Shown here in pieces: positions 8,930-16,502 of a stretch of 64,000 nucleotides of DNA (positions within the stretch are counted from its first letter, which is position 1; each line of letters starts with the position of its first letter). Origin of the DNA: Smithella sp. (GTDB lineage Bacteria; Desulfobacterota; Syntrophia; Syntrophales; Smithellaceae). The notes beneath the pieces are model-generated. The model saw only the letters and a program-made list of their open reading frames with translations. It searched no databases and was not told the origin of the DNA. The stretch spans positions 26,183 through 90,182 of the forward strand of contig JAAZHX010000057.1 of assembly GCA_012510495.1 (NCBI GenBank). Reading direction: 5' to 3'. The position numbers and the translations under genes are program-made.

Positions 8930-8970
8930 GAACGGTCTTGCCACCCGCAAGGGGGGCGGCGTGACCGTTC
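8930..8970. repeat. Inverted repeat after the M20 peptidase gene
   Basis: GAACGGTC (8930-8937) pairs with GACCGTTC (8963-8970) around a 25-nt loop. It lies just beyond the 3' end of the minus-strand peptidase and downstream of rmuC, so it could end transcription from both sides. The arm shares its core with the palindromes at 4713-4760 and 51592-51619. Confidence 0.45.
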
Positions 8971-8971
8971 C

Positions 8972-10300
8972 CTATAAGCACAGCGCGCGAATGATGTCGC
9001 GGATTATCCGGATTCCAAACAGAAGATTCTCCGCGGAGATGCGCTCGTCGATGCCGTGCACGCGGCCGAGATCCGCGCGCTCCAGCAGGATGGGCGTAAA
9101 TCCATAGGCCGGATAGCCCCGCTCCCGCCAGTAGCGGCCGTCCGTCGCCCCCGCCATCAGAAGCGGAAACACGCCCGCCCCGGGGCAGTGCTTTTGCACG
9201 CTGGATTGCAACGCCCGGTAAAACGGGCTGTCCAAAGGTGCGATTCCGGAAGGAGGGGAGGTCTGGACCACCTCGATGGCGATCCGGTCATCCGCGATGC
9301 GGGAAACCAGCCAGCGATGAAATTCCTCCGCGCTGGTGGAAGGAAGCAGACGGCAATCCAGCTCGGCCGTGGCCTGCTCCGGAATGACATTGATCTGGTA
9401 GCCGCCCTGAATGACGTTGGGGCTTACGGTGTCGCGCAAAACGGCGTTGGTGAATTTGTCCGCGGCCAGCGCACGCCCGGCCAGCGTCAGGGCCGGTGGG
9501 AAAGACAGATGGCGCAGCAGCAGTGACACTGGAAACTTCTGCGTCGGCGCCAGCCCCCGAAACATCATGGCGGCCGCCCGGTCCACGCGCAGCGGTCGCG
9601 GATTTCCGACGATCCGGGAAAGGGCGGAAAGCAGCGTTACGTTGGCGCTGTTCTGGTGCGGCATGGATCCGTGTCCCGGGTCGCCCGTGGCAATGAGCCG
9701 AACGCGGTATATCTGCTTTTCGGCAACGGCGACCGCAAACATAGTGCCTTGTCCGATGACGTCTTTCAGGCCGCCGGTTCCTTCATCCCAGACCCATTCG
9801 GGATCAATTTGTTTCAGGTGATGTTCCACCAGCCAGCGCATGCCGTTGTCCCCGCCCGACTCTTCGTCCGGCACGGCCGTCCATACGATCGGCCGGCAAA
9901 ACGCCGCGCCTTCCTTTAAAAGCGATTCCAGCGCCAGCAGAAACATCACGCCGAGGCCCTTGGTGTCCAGCGTGCCGCGCCCCCAGACAAAGCCGTCTTG
10001 CACCGCTCCGGAAAAGGGCGGATGGCTCCAGCGGGAGGCGTCGGCCGCGACCACGTCGATATGGTGATTGAGCATCAGGGGCTTGAGGTTTTCCGACCCC
10101 GCGATACGCGCCACCACCAGGCCGCTCCCGGCGATTGGTTCATGAACCTGAATGTCGGAGGTGATGTGGCGGGCCGTCAGCTGATCGCGCAGCCACAGGG
10201 CGGCGGGCATTTCATTCCCCGGCGGGTTGGTTGTGTCAAACTGCACGTAGCGGCTCATCGTCTGAACCGCATCCTCCATTATTCTTTTCTCGTCCATCAT
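8972..10300 (-). CDS. M20-family metallopeptidase
   Basis: 442 residues. Zinc ligands are visible in order: H-x-D (N-H-H-I-D-V-V), the bridging Asp in G-R-G-T-L-D-T-K-G, the catalytic D-E-E-S-G-G pair, and the C-terminal V-H-G-I-D-E. Family roles include carboxypeptidase, aminoacylase and dipeptidase; the substrate is not evident. The ATG at 10300 follows GGGAGGACGG; an earlier ATG at 10327 would overlap the MFS stop without support. The MFS transporter ends 27 bp upstream on the same strand, so the pair probably imports and cleaves an amide or peptide. Confidence 0.88.
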   Translation of the reverse strand: MMDEKRIMEDAVQTMSRYVQFDTTNPPGNEMPAALWLRDQLTARHITSDIQVHEPIAGSGLVVARIAGSENLKPLMLNHHIDVVAADASRWSHPPFSGAVQDGFVWGRGTLDTKGLGVMFLLALESLLKEGAAFCRPIVWTAVPDEESGGDNGMRWLVEHHLKQIDPEWVWDEGTGGLKDVIGQGTMFAVAVAEKQIYRVRLIATGDPGHGSMPHQNSANVTLLSALSRIVGNPRPLRVDRAAAMMFRGLAPTQKFPVSLLLRHLSFPPALTLAGRALAADKFTNAVLRDTVSPNVIQGGYQINVIPEQATAELDCRLLPSTSAEEFHRWLVSRIADDRIAIEVVQTSPPSGIAPLDSPFYRALQSSVQKHCPGAGVFPLLMAGATDGRYWRERGYPAYGFTPILLERADLGRVHGIDERISAENLLFGIRIIRDIIRALCL

Positions 10301-10326
10301 CCGTCCTCCCTGCCATTCATCATCCA

Positions 10327-11625
10327 CTACTCTTCCAGAATCGCCTCGTCTTTCACTTTTTGCCAGTCCTCAGGGTACGTGCGCGACGCGACCAGAAAGA
10401 GGATGCCCGCCAGAATTCCAAATCCGCCGCAGAGCATGACCGCCGCGCTCAAGCCTTCCGCGCCTCCGCCCAGACCGTCGGAAACCGCGCCGACGATGTA
10501 AGGCCCCCAGGCGCCTCCCAGCATGTACTGCGCGAAGATCGCCAGCCCCATCGACAGCCCCTTGTGAGCCACCGGGACGACGTCCTGCGAAATGGCGGCA
10601 ATCGCCGGCATGGCCATGGCGGCACAGATACCGTACACACAGGCCAGCGCGATGCCCACATAACTGAATCGTGTGAGCACCACCACAATGAGCAGTATAC
10701 CGCCAAGAATATAAGCCACAACCGGAATATACATCCGTCCCCGGGAATTTTTCTTCTGCCAGAAATCGGCGAGAAATCCTCCCAGCGGCGCGCCGAGAAT
10801 CGCCATCAGACCGATGCCGCCGGTGATGATGCCCGCCTTTGCCTCCGAAATATTCATCAGCCGCATCATCAGGCTGGGCAGCCAGACCAGAACCGAAGAG
10901 GTCATGAACACGGCGATGCCCAGTCCCAGGTAGTACCAGCGCATGGTCGGCAATTTCAGCACGTCGGCCAGCGCGACAAAAAAGCTTTTAAAGCCGCCCG
11001 CCGTATCGGGCTGTTCGGCGGTTTTGTAATCCTTCATGAAGAAGGCCAGAATGCCGAGAATCACGCCGGGAACGGCGAAGAACAGGAAAGGCGTCCGCCA
11101 GCCGTATTTCACGGAAAGAAGGCCGCCCAGGATCACGCCCGCCGCGGCGCCCAGCGGAATGGCAATATGGAAAATGCCCATTGCCCAGCCGCGCTTTTCC
11201 TTGGGATAGGATGCGCTGATCATGGCTGTGCCGCCGGGAACAAAGCCCGCTTCCCCGAGGCCGACAAAGAAGCGCGGAATGAGGACGGCGATGAAATTTC
11301 TGGCCATCCCAGTGGCAAAGGTAGCGATGCTCCAGAAAATGGCCATGAGAGCGATGGCCTTGCGCCGGCTCCAGCGGTCGATCAGGTAGGCGATGGGAAA
11401 GGAAAAAAACGCCATGCCGAAGATGAGCACGGTGGAGGCGAGCCCGCACTGGGCGTCGGTAAGCCCCAGATCGATTTTCATCGGCTGGAGAATGACCGAG
11501 AAGACCTGACGGTCCATGTAGTTGATGATGTACAGCAGGGTGCAGATGATGAGAACGTAGTGGGCGCGCCATCCGCCTGTCTTCAGTTCAGAGATCTGTT
11601 TTGAAACCGTTTCCTGATCACGCAT
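10327..11625 (-). CDS. MFS transporter
   Basis: 432 residues with about 12 hydrophobic spans. The family loop between TM2 and TM3 reads D-R-W-S-R-R-K-A, and the first span carries N-Y-M-D-R-Q, typical of the organic-anion:proton symporter branch (hexuronate/sialate/aromatic-acid type). The likely substrate is an organic acid or N-acyl amino acid, given that the M20 peptidase lies directly downstream. The start overlaps the preceding small gene by 8 bp, and its ribosome site GGGAGGACAAA lies inside that gene. Confidence 0.87.
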   Translation of the reverse strand: MRDQETVSKQISELKTGGWRAHYVLIICTLLYIINYMDRQVFSVILQPMKIDLGLTDAQCGLASTVLIFGMAFFSFPIAYLIDRWSRRKAIALMAIFWSIATFATGMARNFIAVLIPRFFVGLGEAGFVPGGTAMISASYPKEKRGWAMGIFHIAIPLGAAAGVILGGLLSVKYGWRTPFLFFAVPGVILGILAFFMKDYKTAEQPDTAGGFKSFFVALADVLKLPTMRWYYLGLGIAVFMTSSVLVWLPSLMMRLMNISEAKAGIITGGIGLMAILGAPLGGFLADFWQKKNSRGRMYIPVVAYILGGILLIVVVLTRFSYVGIALACVYGICAAMAMPAIAAISQDVVPVAHKGLSMGLAIFAQYMLGGAWGPYIVGAVSDGLGGGAEGLSAAVMLCGGFGILAGILFLVASRTYPEDWQKVKDEAILEE

Positions 11626-11854
11626 TTTGTCCTCCCGATTTGGCGGTTTGTTTTTCCCTGGCCGGACAGGCCGCTCCGAAAGCAGCGGTGAGTCTGGGAA
11701 AATCCGGAACCAGAATCCCGGTCCTCAAGGCGTCTCCAATGGCCGCCGCCAGTCTCCGGCCCTCGCCGCCGAGAATGTTCGCGGGCTTTGCCCCTTCGGC
11801 AACGCGGGAGCCTCTTTGGTTATACAGCTCCTCGATGAGTTGGGTAACCGCCAT
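11618..11854 (-). CDS. Hypothetical protein upstream of the MFS transporter
   Basis: 78 residues, no recognised domain. Codon choice is G+C-rich at the third position like neighbouring genes, and the stop overlaps the MFS start by 8 bp, which is typical of translational coupling. An AAAGGGG-like site precedes the ATG. The sequence has a helical N-terminal half (V-T-Q-L-I-E-E-L-Y-N) and a Gly/Ala-rich middle. No signal peptide or membrane segment. Coding status is likely but unproven. Confidence 0.5.
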   Translation of the reverse strand: MAVTQLIEELYNQRGSRVAEGAKPANILGGEGRRLAAAIGDALRTGILVPDFPRLTAAFGAACPAREKQTAKSGGQNA

Positions 11855-11998
11855 GAGCGCCCCTTTGTTCTTTCCGGATGGGCCCGATTATTCAGTGAAT
11901 CGCGGATAAAAGCAAGTTGCTTTTTTGAAAATATTCAGGGTGAAAACAAACCCGCCGTCGATCTTGATTGCGCGCGGCGGTCGTGATAAGGCGCTTAC

Positions 11999-12817
11999 AT
12001 GCAAGAAACGATCATTCAGATTTATGAAGTGCAAAAGCCCGGGGACGCCGAAGCGTTGATTGAGCTTGGCGTGGATCATGTCGGCAGCGTGCTTGCCGAT
12101 CCGGCCGCATGGAAAAGCGCATCCGTCCGGAAAACCGTGCAGAAGGCCAAGCTCCTCGGCGCGAAAAGCGTTTTGATTCCGCTTCTGAAAGACCCGGCGG
12201 CCATCTTTGCGGTACTGGACCATTATGAGCCGGATTGCGTTCACCTGTGCGATGTGCTTTCGCCTTATCCCGGTGAAAAGCAGACACTGGTGCGCGACTT
12301 CGACGCGCTTTTGAGCCTGCACATCGACATCCGGGACCGGTTTCCGCACCTCGACATCATGCGGTCTCTGTCCGTGCCCCGGGCCGGATTGCCCGACGCC
12401 GCCGTCATCGAAAAAAACATCCTGGATTTTACCGCGCGTTTCGCGCCGGTGACGGATTTTTTTCTGATCGACACCCTGCTTTCGGGCGCCGACCAGCCGG
12501 TGGCGGGCTTTGTCGGGATTACGGGGGAAACCTGCGACTGGACGATCGCCAAAGCCGTTATCGGGCAAAGTCCCATTCCGGTGATTCTGGCGGGAGGGCT
12601 TGCCGCCGACAACGTCTATGACGCGGTGGTTGGCCTTCGGCCGGCGGGGGTGGACAGCTGCACAAGGACCAATGCGACCGACCGGAGCGGACGTCCCGTG
12701 CGCTTCAAAAAGGATCTGAAAAAAGTCCGGCGGTTCATCGAGGAAGTGCGCCGCGCCGACCGTTTTCTTGAAGGAGAGGCCTGTGACGCGAAACTCATCC
12801 ATCGCGAACGAATATAA
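11999..12817 (+). CDS. TrpF-like TIM-barrel protein (phosphoribosylanthranilate isomerase paralogue)
   Basis: 272 residues, somewhat longer than TrpF (~200-220). The C-terminal half carries the TrpF phosphate-binding signature V-I-L-A-G-G-L-x-x-D-N-V followed by P-A-G-V-D-S-C-T-R-T-N. The N-terminal part has G-V-D-H-V-G instead of the usual F-G-F/C-G-x-T catalytic Cys region, so the isomerase Cys appears absent. No other trp genes are near. It overlaps YgbA downstream by 35 bp, so a non-tryptophan role is plausible. The family assignment is by motif; the function is open. Confidence 0.7.
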   Translation: MQETIIQIYEVQKPGDAEALIELGVDHVGSVLADPAAWKSASVRKTVQKAKLLGAKSVLIPLLKDPAAIFAVLDHYEPDCVHLCDVLSPYPGEKQTLVRDFDALLSLHIDIRDRFPHLDIMRSLSVPRAGLPDAAVIEKNILDFTARFAPVTDFFLIDTLLSGADQPVAGFVGITGETCDWTIAKAVIGQSPIPVILAGGLAADNVYDAVVGLRPAGVDSCTRTNATDRSGRPVRFKKDLKKVRRFIEEVRRADRFLEGEACDAKLIHRERI

Positions 12818-13118
12818 AACGCTTTCGGTGATGATGGCCCTGTACTGCCGGAAGCGTCATCAGACCGGCGGCAAGGAATTGTGCCCGTCCTGCGCCGAGC
12901 TTCTGAGCTACGCAAAATCATGCTTGGACAAGTGTCCGTTCGCGGCGGACAAGCCCGTGTGTGCGGACTGTCCGGTGCACTGCTACAAACCCGTGCGGCG
13001 GCGGCAGATTCAGGAAGTGATGCGCTACGCCGGTCCGCGCATGCTGCGTTCCCATCCGCTTCTGGCGCTTCGCCATCTTCTGAAAAAATTCAAAAAGTCC
13101 ATAGCGCTAAAGCCATGA
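12783..13118 (+). CDS. ygbA: Nitrous oxide-stimulated promoter family protein (YgbA-like)
   Basis: 111 residues with a dense Cys set: Y-C-R-K-R-H, then C-P-S-C, C-L-D-K-C-P-F, C-x-D-C-P-V-H-C-Y-K-P, matching the YgbA_NO family (PF11756). E. coli ygbA is induced by nitric oxide through NsrR; the Cys pattern suggests a metal or Fe-S site. The GTG at 12783 follows AAGGAGAGG and is preferred to a TTG at 12768. The gene begins inside the end of the TrpF-like gene, and its own stop overlaps an ATG (ATGA) that opens a broken downstream frame. Confidence 0.8.
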   Translation: MTRNSSIANEYKTLSVMMALYCRKRHQTGGKELCPSCAELLSYAKSCLDKCPFAADKPVCADCPVHCYKPVRRRQIQEVMRYAGPRMLRSHPLLALRHLLKKFKKSIALKP

Positions 13119-13147
13119 AGATCGCCGTCATCGGCGCCGACCCCTGA
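13115..13147 (+). pseudogene. Start of a lost Rossmann-fold gene
   Basis: An ATGA overlap with the ygbA stop opens M-K-I-A-V-I-G-A-D-P and then stops. M-K-I-A-V-I-G-A is the classic first strand of NAD(P)-binding enzymes such as ketopantoate reductase. The coupling geometry suggests that a real third gene of this operon was deleted after ten codons. Confidence 0.35.
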
Positions 13148-13246
13148 CGGGTTCGTTTCCGAAGCGCTTGCGACTTTGTGCTTGTTTGTGCTATGGGGCA
13201 CATCGCGTCAAAAGAAGCTTCAAAAAACCATCAGGGAGGTGTTTCG

Positions 13247-13543
13247 ATGATTACCGTTATTGCCAAGTTGCCGGTGAAAGAAGGGAAGATGGATGAAGCC
13301 ATGGCCGCCTTCTCGGTATTGATTGCCAAAGTGTCTGCCGAGGAAGAGGGAACGGTTCTTTATTCGCTCAACCGGGACAAAGCCAATCCCGATGTGCTGG
13401 TCGTGGTCGAACAGTACAAAGACAAAGCCGCCTTGGAGTTTCATTCCTCCACGCCCCACTTCAAGGAGTTTTTCGAGGCAGGCGCCGCTTTTATCGGGGG
13501 TCAGCCGGAAATGATGGTGATGAAGGAAATCCAGCGGGCGTAA
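13247..13543 (+). CDS. ABM-domain (antibiotic biosynthesis monooxygenase-like) protein
   Basis: 98 residues, one ferredoxin-like ABM domain. Typical features: an N-terminal strand I-T-V-I-A-K, V-K-E-G-K, E-E-G-T-V-L-Y, the V-V-E-Q-Y-K-D strand and the H-x-x-x-P-H-F-K-E-F helix. Family members are quinol or heme monooxygenases or LsrG-like isomerases; an anaerobe might use it against quinone or oxidative stress. The ATG at 13247 follows AGGGAGGTG. A short hairpin with seven T overlaps the stop codon. Stand-alone gene. Confidence 0.82.
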   Translation: MITVIAKLPVKEGKMDEAMAAFSVLIAKVSAEEEGTVLYSLNRDKANPDVLVVVEQYKDKAALEFHSSTPHFKEFFEAGAAFIGGQPEMMVMKEIQRA

Positions 13544-13555
13544 GCGCCTTTTTTT
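13537..13555 (+). terminator. Short hairpin plus T7 tract at the ABM gene end
   Basis: GGCG (13537-13540) and CGCC (13545-13548) pair around TAAG, followed by seven T. The gene's stop codon lies in the loop. The stem is short, so this is a modest call. Confidence 0.45.
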
Positions 13556-13613
13556 CGCGCCGGGATGAAGCTTGAAATTCACGGAAGGGTTTGTGCCCGG
13601 GTCTTTCAGGCTT

Positions 13614-14090
13614 TTACGCGATCCGGTCACCGGCGCGCGCCGCAAGAAGTTTTGACTGGAAGACCGCTGTGTCGGGTGAGCCCTCTTCGGGCGCCCAGGG
13701 CGCGAAGACCATCGAAGCGGCCGGATCATAAGGCCCTTTCTTGACTTCGAAGAAAACGGAGGCTTCAGCCAGGGGAATCCAGGTGTGGAAAGTGTCGGCC
13801 GGGATTTCCAGCGCGAACGTTTCTTCGGCCGGACCGATACAGACCCGTCCGGTAACACGGCCGTGAGCGTCAAACGTAAAGACTTCGAAACAGCCGCGGA
13901 GCACAATGGCGAATTCGCTTTTTCCCGAATGCAGGTGCGGGCGGAAATAGGATCCGCGCCCCGCTGCGACAAACAGCCGCTGGATGGGATCGGACAGGGA
14001 TTCGTGGATATTGTAGTTGGTCCGGAGCCGCGGGCTGCGCGCCGCCGCCTCAATCCATTCCTCCGCCATTTGGCGGGTGATTTGTTTCAT
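13614..14090 (-). CDS. WbuC-family cupin
   Basis: 158 residues. The cupin is recognised by N-Y-N-I-H, the P-H-L-H-x-x-K-S-E metal motif, and the C-terminal E-V-K-K-G-P-Y-D-P and A-P-W-A-P-E-E, which are typical of WbuC proteins found near O-antigen and lipid loci. Its enzymatic role is unknown. The ATG at 14090 is preceded by a G-rich ribosome site; starting further up (14168) would overlap the acyltransferase end. It lies 28 bp downstream of arm A of the lipid locus on the same strand and may be its last gene. Confidence 0.75.
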   Translation of the reverse strand: MKQITRQMAEEWIEAAARSPRLRTNYNIHESLSDPIQRLFVAAGRGSYFRPHLHSGKSEFAIVLRGCFEVFTFDAHGRVTGRVCIGPAEETFALEIPADTFHTWIPLAEASVFFEVKKGPYDPAASMVFAPWAPEEGSPDTAVFQSKLLAARAGDRIA

Positions 14091-14118
14091 GCTCCCCCCC
14101 GACGCCCCCTGAAGGGGC

Positions 14119-14910
14119 TTATTCCTGCGCGTCTCCGCCGGTTTGTGCCTCTCTGATTTTTTGTTCAAAAAGCGTTCGGGTCTGGTCGGCGGACGCGCCG
14201 ATGGAAGAATTTTTCAGTTCATCCTCCGTCAGAGACCCGATCAGCTCCATCGAAACCGTAAATTTCCCCCGTGTATCAAATGAGAATGAGCCGGGGCGAA
14301 ACAATCGGTCGGTGTTGCGAATCAGCGCCAGCTTTAAACCTGTATTGCAGTATCTGGCGATGCTGAACACGCCTTTGTTGAAAGGCGCAAGCCTGCCCTG
14401 GCGGCCGCGTGTGCCTTCAGGAAAGACAAACAGGTTGCCTCCCGCCGCCAGTTGGCGCTTAATGCTCTCCAGGTGGTTGATCATCGCCGGACCGTACATT
14501 TCGGTGGGGGAGGAGGGCACGTAACCCGCCTTGCGCAGAAACCAGCCGAAAATGGGGACGCTGAAAAAGGTATTTTTGACGATGGTGGTCTGCCGCGGAA
14601 AAAGGGATACCAGCAGAATGGGATCCAGGTAGGAAAGGTGGTTGCAGACGATAATGGAGGAGCGGAGACTCCGGACGTCTTCGGAAACAGCGAACCGGAC
14701 GCCGGGGGATACGAGGCCCACCAGGATGAAAAAAAATTTCAGATGGACGTGGAATAATTTCTGCAAAACAGCGTCGCCGGCTTTCAGCCTCAGATAGCTG
14801 GGAATGAACAAGACGAACATCAGCAGGAGATAGCCCAGCGTAAAATAGACCCAGAGCCCCAACGTAAGGCAGAAATTGACGGCGAGCCGGGAAAATCGGG
14901 TGAGGGACAT
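14119..14910 (-). CDS. 1-acylglycerol-3-phosphate acyltransferase-like (PlsC) protein
   Basis: 263 residues, with hydrophobic spans near the N-terminus (about 10-40 and 55-70). The acyltransferase motif N-H-x-S-Y-L-D has His91 and Asp96, and the F-P-E-G-T-R motif is at 163-168. PlsC enzymes move acyl chains from ACP or CoA to lysophospholipid at the inner membrane. It sits six bases after the ketosynthase, so it probably loads the product of this locus, not ordinary fatty acid, onto a lipid head group; aryl-polyene clusters carry comparable acyltransferases. Confidence 0.87.
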   Translation of the reverse strand: MSLTRFSRLAVNFCLTLGLWVYFTLGYLLLMFVLFIPSYLRLKAGDAVLQKLFHVHLKFFFILVGLVSPGVRFAVSEDVRSLRSSIIVCNHLSYLDPILLVSLFPRQTTIVKNTFFSVPIFGWFLRKAGYVPSSPTEMYGPAMINHLESIKRQLAAGGNLFVFPEGTRGRQGRLAPFNKGVFSIARYCNTGLKLALIRNTDRLFRPGSFSFDTRGKFTVSMELIGSLTEDELKNSSIGASADQTRTLFEQKIREAQTGGDAQE

Positions 14911-14916
14911 CTTTCG

Positions 14917-16158
14917 TCAGGTCAACTTTCGGATCAGCAGGCTGGTGTTGACGCCGCCGAAGGCAAAATTCTGAATGGCAGCGGTTTTGACAGGAGTTTC
15001 CTCCAGTTTTTGGACATGGCGGATCATCGCGCAGCGGTCGTCAATTTCTTCCAGATGGAGCGTCGGGGCGATGAAGCCCTCCTGCATCATATACAGCGCC
15101 AAAACCGTTTCGACCGCGCCGCATGCCGCCATGGTGTGCCCCATGTAACTCTTGAGGGCCACCACGGCCGGGCCCTTGCCGAAGACCGCGCCCGTGGCCT
15201 GCGCCTCGATGATGTCGCCCATTTTAGTGGCCGTGGCATGCGCGCTGATCAGATCGACGTCGGACGGATTGATTTGGGCGTTTTCCAGGCCCAGTTGCAG
15301 GGTTTTGGTAATGCCGTCCAGATTGGGAAGGATCAGGTCTCCGCCGTTGGAGTTGCAGGCAAAGCCGATGACCTCCGCCAGAATCTCCGCGCCCCGCTTT
15401 CTGGCAAATTCATACTCCTCCAGCATGACGGCGCCCGCGCCCTCCGCGACCACCAGACCGTCGCGCGCCCGGTCAAAGGGGCGGGGCGTCTGTTCGGGCC
15501 GGTCGTTGAAGGCGGTGGAGCAGGCGAGCAGATTGTCGAAGACCGCGACGGTGGTGGTGTCGTACTCGTCCGCGCCGCCGCAGAGCATCGCGTCCTGCAG
15601 GCCGTATTTGACGGCTTCGTATCCGTAGCCGATGGACTGGCTGGACGTGGTACAGGCCGTTCCGGAGGAAATGATCCGGCCGGTGATGCCGAACATCTTG
15701 GAAATGTTGACGGCGGTTGTGTGCACCATGGATTTGAGATAGTCCACCGCGCCGATTCCCTGATAGCTTTCGCGGTTGCCGGCGTTGAAGAAAATCCTGT
15801 AAATTTCCCGCTGCACGGTGGGCGATCCGTGAATCGACCCGAAGGCAATGCCCAGCCGGCCGCCCGTTACAAAATTTCGCGGCAGGCAGGTCCGCCCCAG
15901 GATTTCTTTGGCGACCTGACACGCGTAGTAGGACACGGGCCCCATGGTTTTACGGTGCTGCCTGCTGAAATCGTATTCGATCGGATAGCCGACGGTTCCG
16001 TAAACGCGGGAATGAATAAAACGGCTGACGAAATGGTCATCGCGCAGGGTTGCCACTCCGGATTTCCCGTTCACCAGGCTTTCGACGATGGGCTTCTGGC
16101 CATGCCCGATGGGGGTGATGGCCGAAGCCGCCGTAATGACCACTCGACGCCCCGTCAT
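14917..16158 (-). CDS. Beta-ketoacyl-ACP synthase (FabF-like), arm A
   Basis: 413 residues, complete thiolase fold. The catalytic triad is visible: Cys169 (T-A-C-T-T-S-S), His307 (S-A-H-A-T-A-T) and His341 with Lys336 (L-K-S-Y-M-G-H-T). It performs decarboxylative condensation of acyl-ACP with malonyl-ACP. Its ATG abuts the ACP stop with no gap, implying coupled synthesis of a matched KS/ACP pair. It differs from housekeeping FabF by its setting with a CrtI-like oxidoreductase and LolA/DUF3261 delivery genes. In Ape-type clusters the similar enzyme starts or extends a polyene chain. Confidence 0.9.
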   Translation of the reverse strand: MTGRRVVITAASAITPIGHGQKPIVESLVNGKSGVATLRDDHFVSRFIHSRVYGTVGYPIEYDFSRQHRKTMGPVSYYACQVAKEILGRTCLPRNFVTGGRLGIAFGSIHGSPTVQREIYRIFFNAGNRESYQGIGAVDYLKSMVHTTAVNISKMFGITGRIISSGTACTTSSQSIGYGYEAVKYGLQDAMLCGGADEYDTTTVAVFDNLLACSTAFNDRPEQTPRPFDRARDGLVVAEGAGAVMLEEYEFARKRGAEILAEVIGFACNSNGGDLILPNLDGITKTLQLGLENAQINPSDVDLISAHATATKMGDIIEAQATGAVFGKGPAVVALKSYMGHTMAACGAVETVLALYMMQEGFIAPTLHLEEIDDRCAMIRHVQKLEETPVKTAAIQNFAFGGVNTSLLIRKLT

Positions 16159-16431
16159 TTAATTTTTCTCCGCTTTGGCCTGCCGGCCATCGGCCAGCAT
16201 TTGCACATAGTCGATAATCTGATTCAGCGTCCGGATGTCCATGGCTTTCTTTTTTTCCGCCTGCGTCAGCTCCGTTCCCAAGTACTTTTCAATTTCCATG
16301 AGCAGCTCGATGGCGTCGATGCTGTCAAAACCGTAGGCATCCCGCAAATTCACGTCCGGTTCGGGGTTTTCCACCTCGAATTCCCTCAAGAAGATGGTGC
16401 GGATTTCCTTTTCAATTTCCTGGCGTGTCAT
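16159..16431 (-). CDS. Acyl carrier protein, arm A
   Basis: 90 residues, acidic four-helix ACP. The phosphopantetheine serine is Ser37 in F-D-S-I-D-A-I-E-L-L. It differs from AcpP by the I-D-A pattern and a longer C-terminus. It abuts the ketosynthase downstream. As one of two ACPs in this locus it probably serves a separate pool of growing chains. Its ATG is preceded by an AGGAGA-like site (AAAGGAGACATC). Confidence 0.88.
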   Translation of the reverse strand: MTRQEIEKEIRTIFLREFEVENPEPDVNLRDAYGFDSIDAIELLMEIEKYLGTELTQAEKKKAMDIRTLNQIIDYVQMLADGRQAKAEKN

Positions 16432-16502
16432 GATCTGCAGATGTCTCCTTTAGCGGCAAAAGTGCCCGGAAAGCTAACATAAATCAGCGAAGTCGTCCAG
16501 CA

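Noticed and set aside
9056-9526. Plus-strand frame inside the M20 peptidase
   Set aside because: Antisense shadow; zinc motifs on the minus strand are complete.
10231-11604. 457-codon frame antisense to the MFS gene
   Set aside because: Product is Arg/His/Gln-rich and low in complexity; the MFS protein with 12 spans explains the region.
15010-16482. 490-codon frame antisense to ketosynthase and ACP
   Set aside because: Both real genes have intact catalytic residues on the minus strand; the antisense frame lacks a ribosome site and domains.
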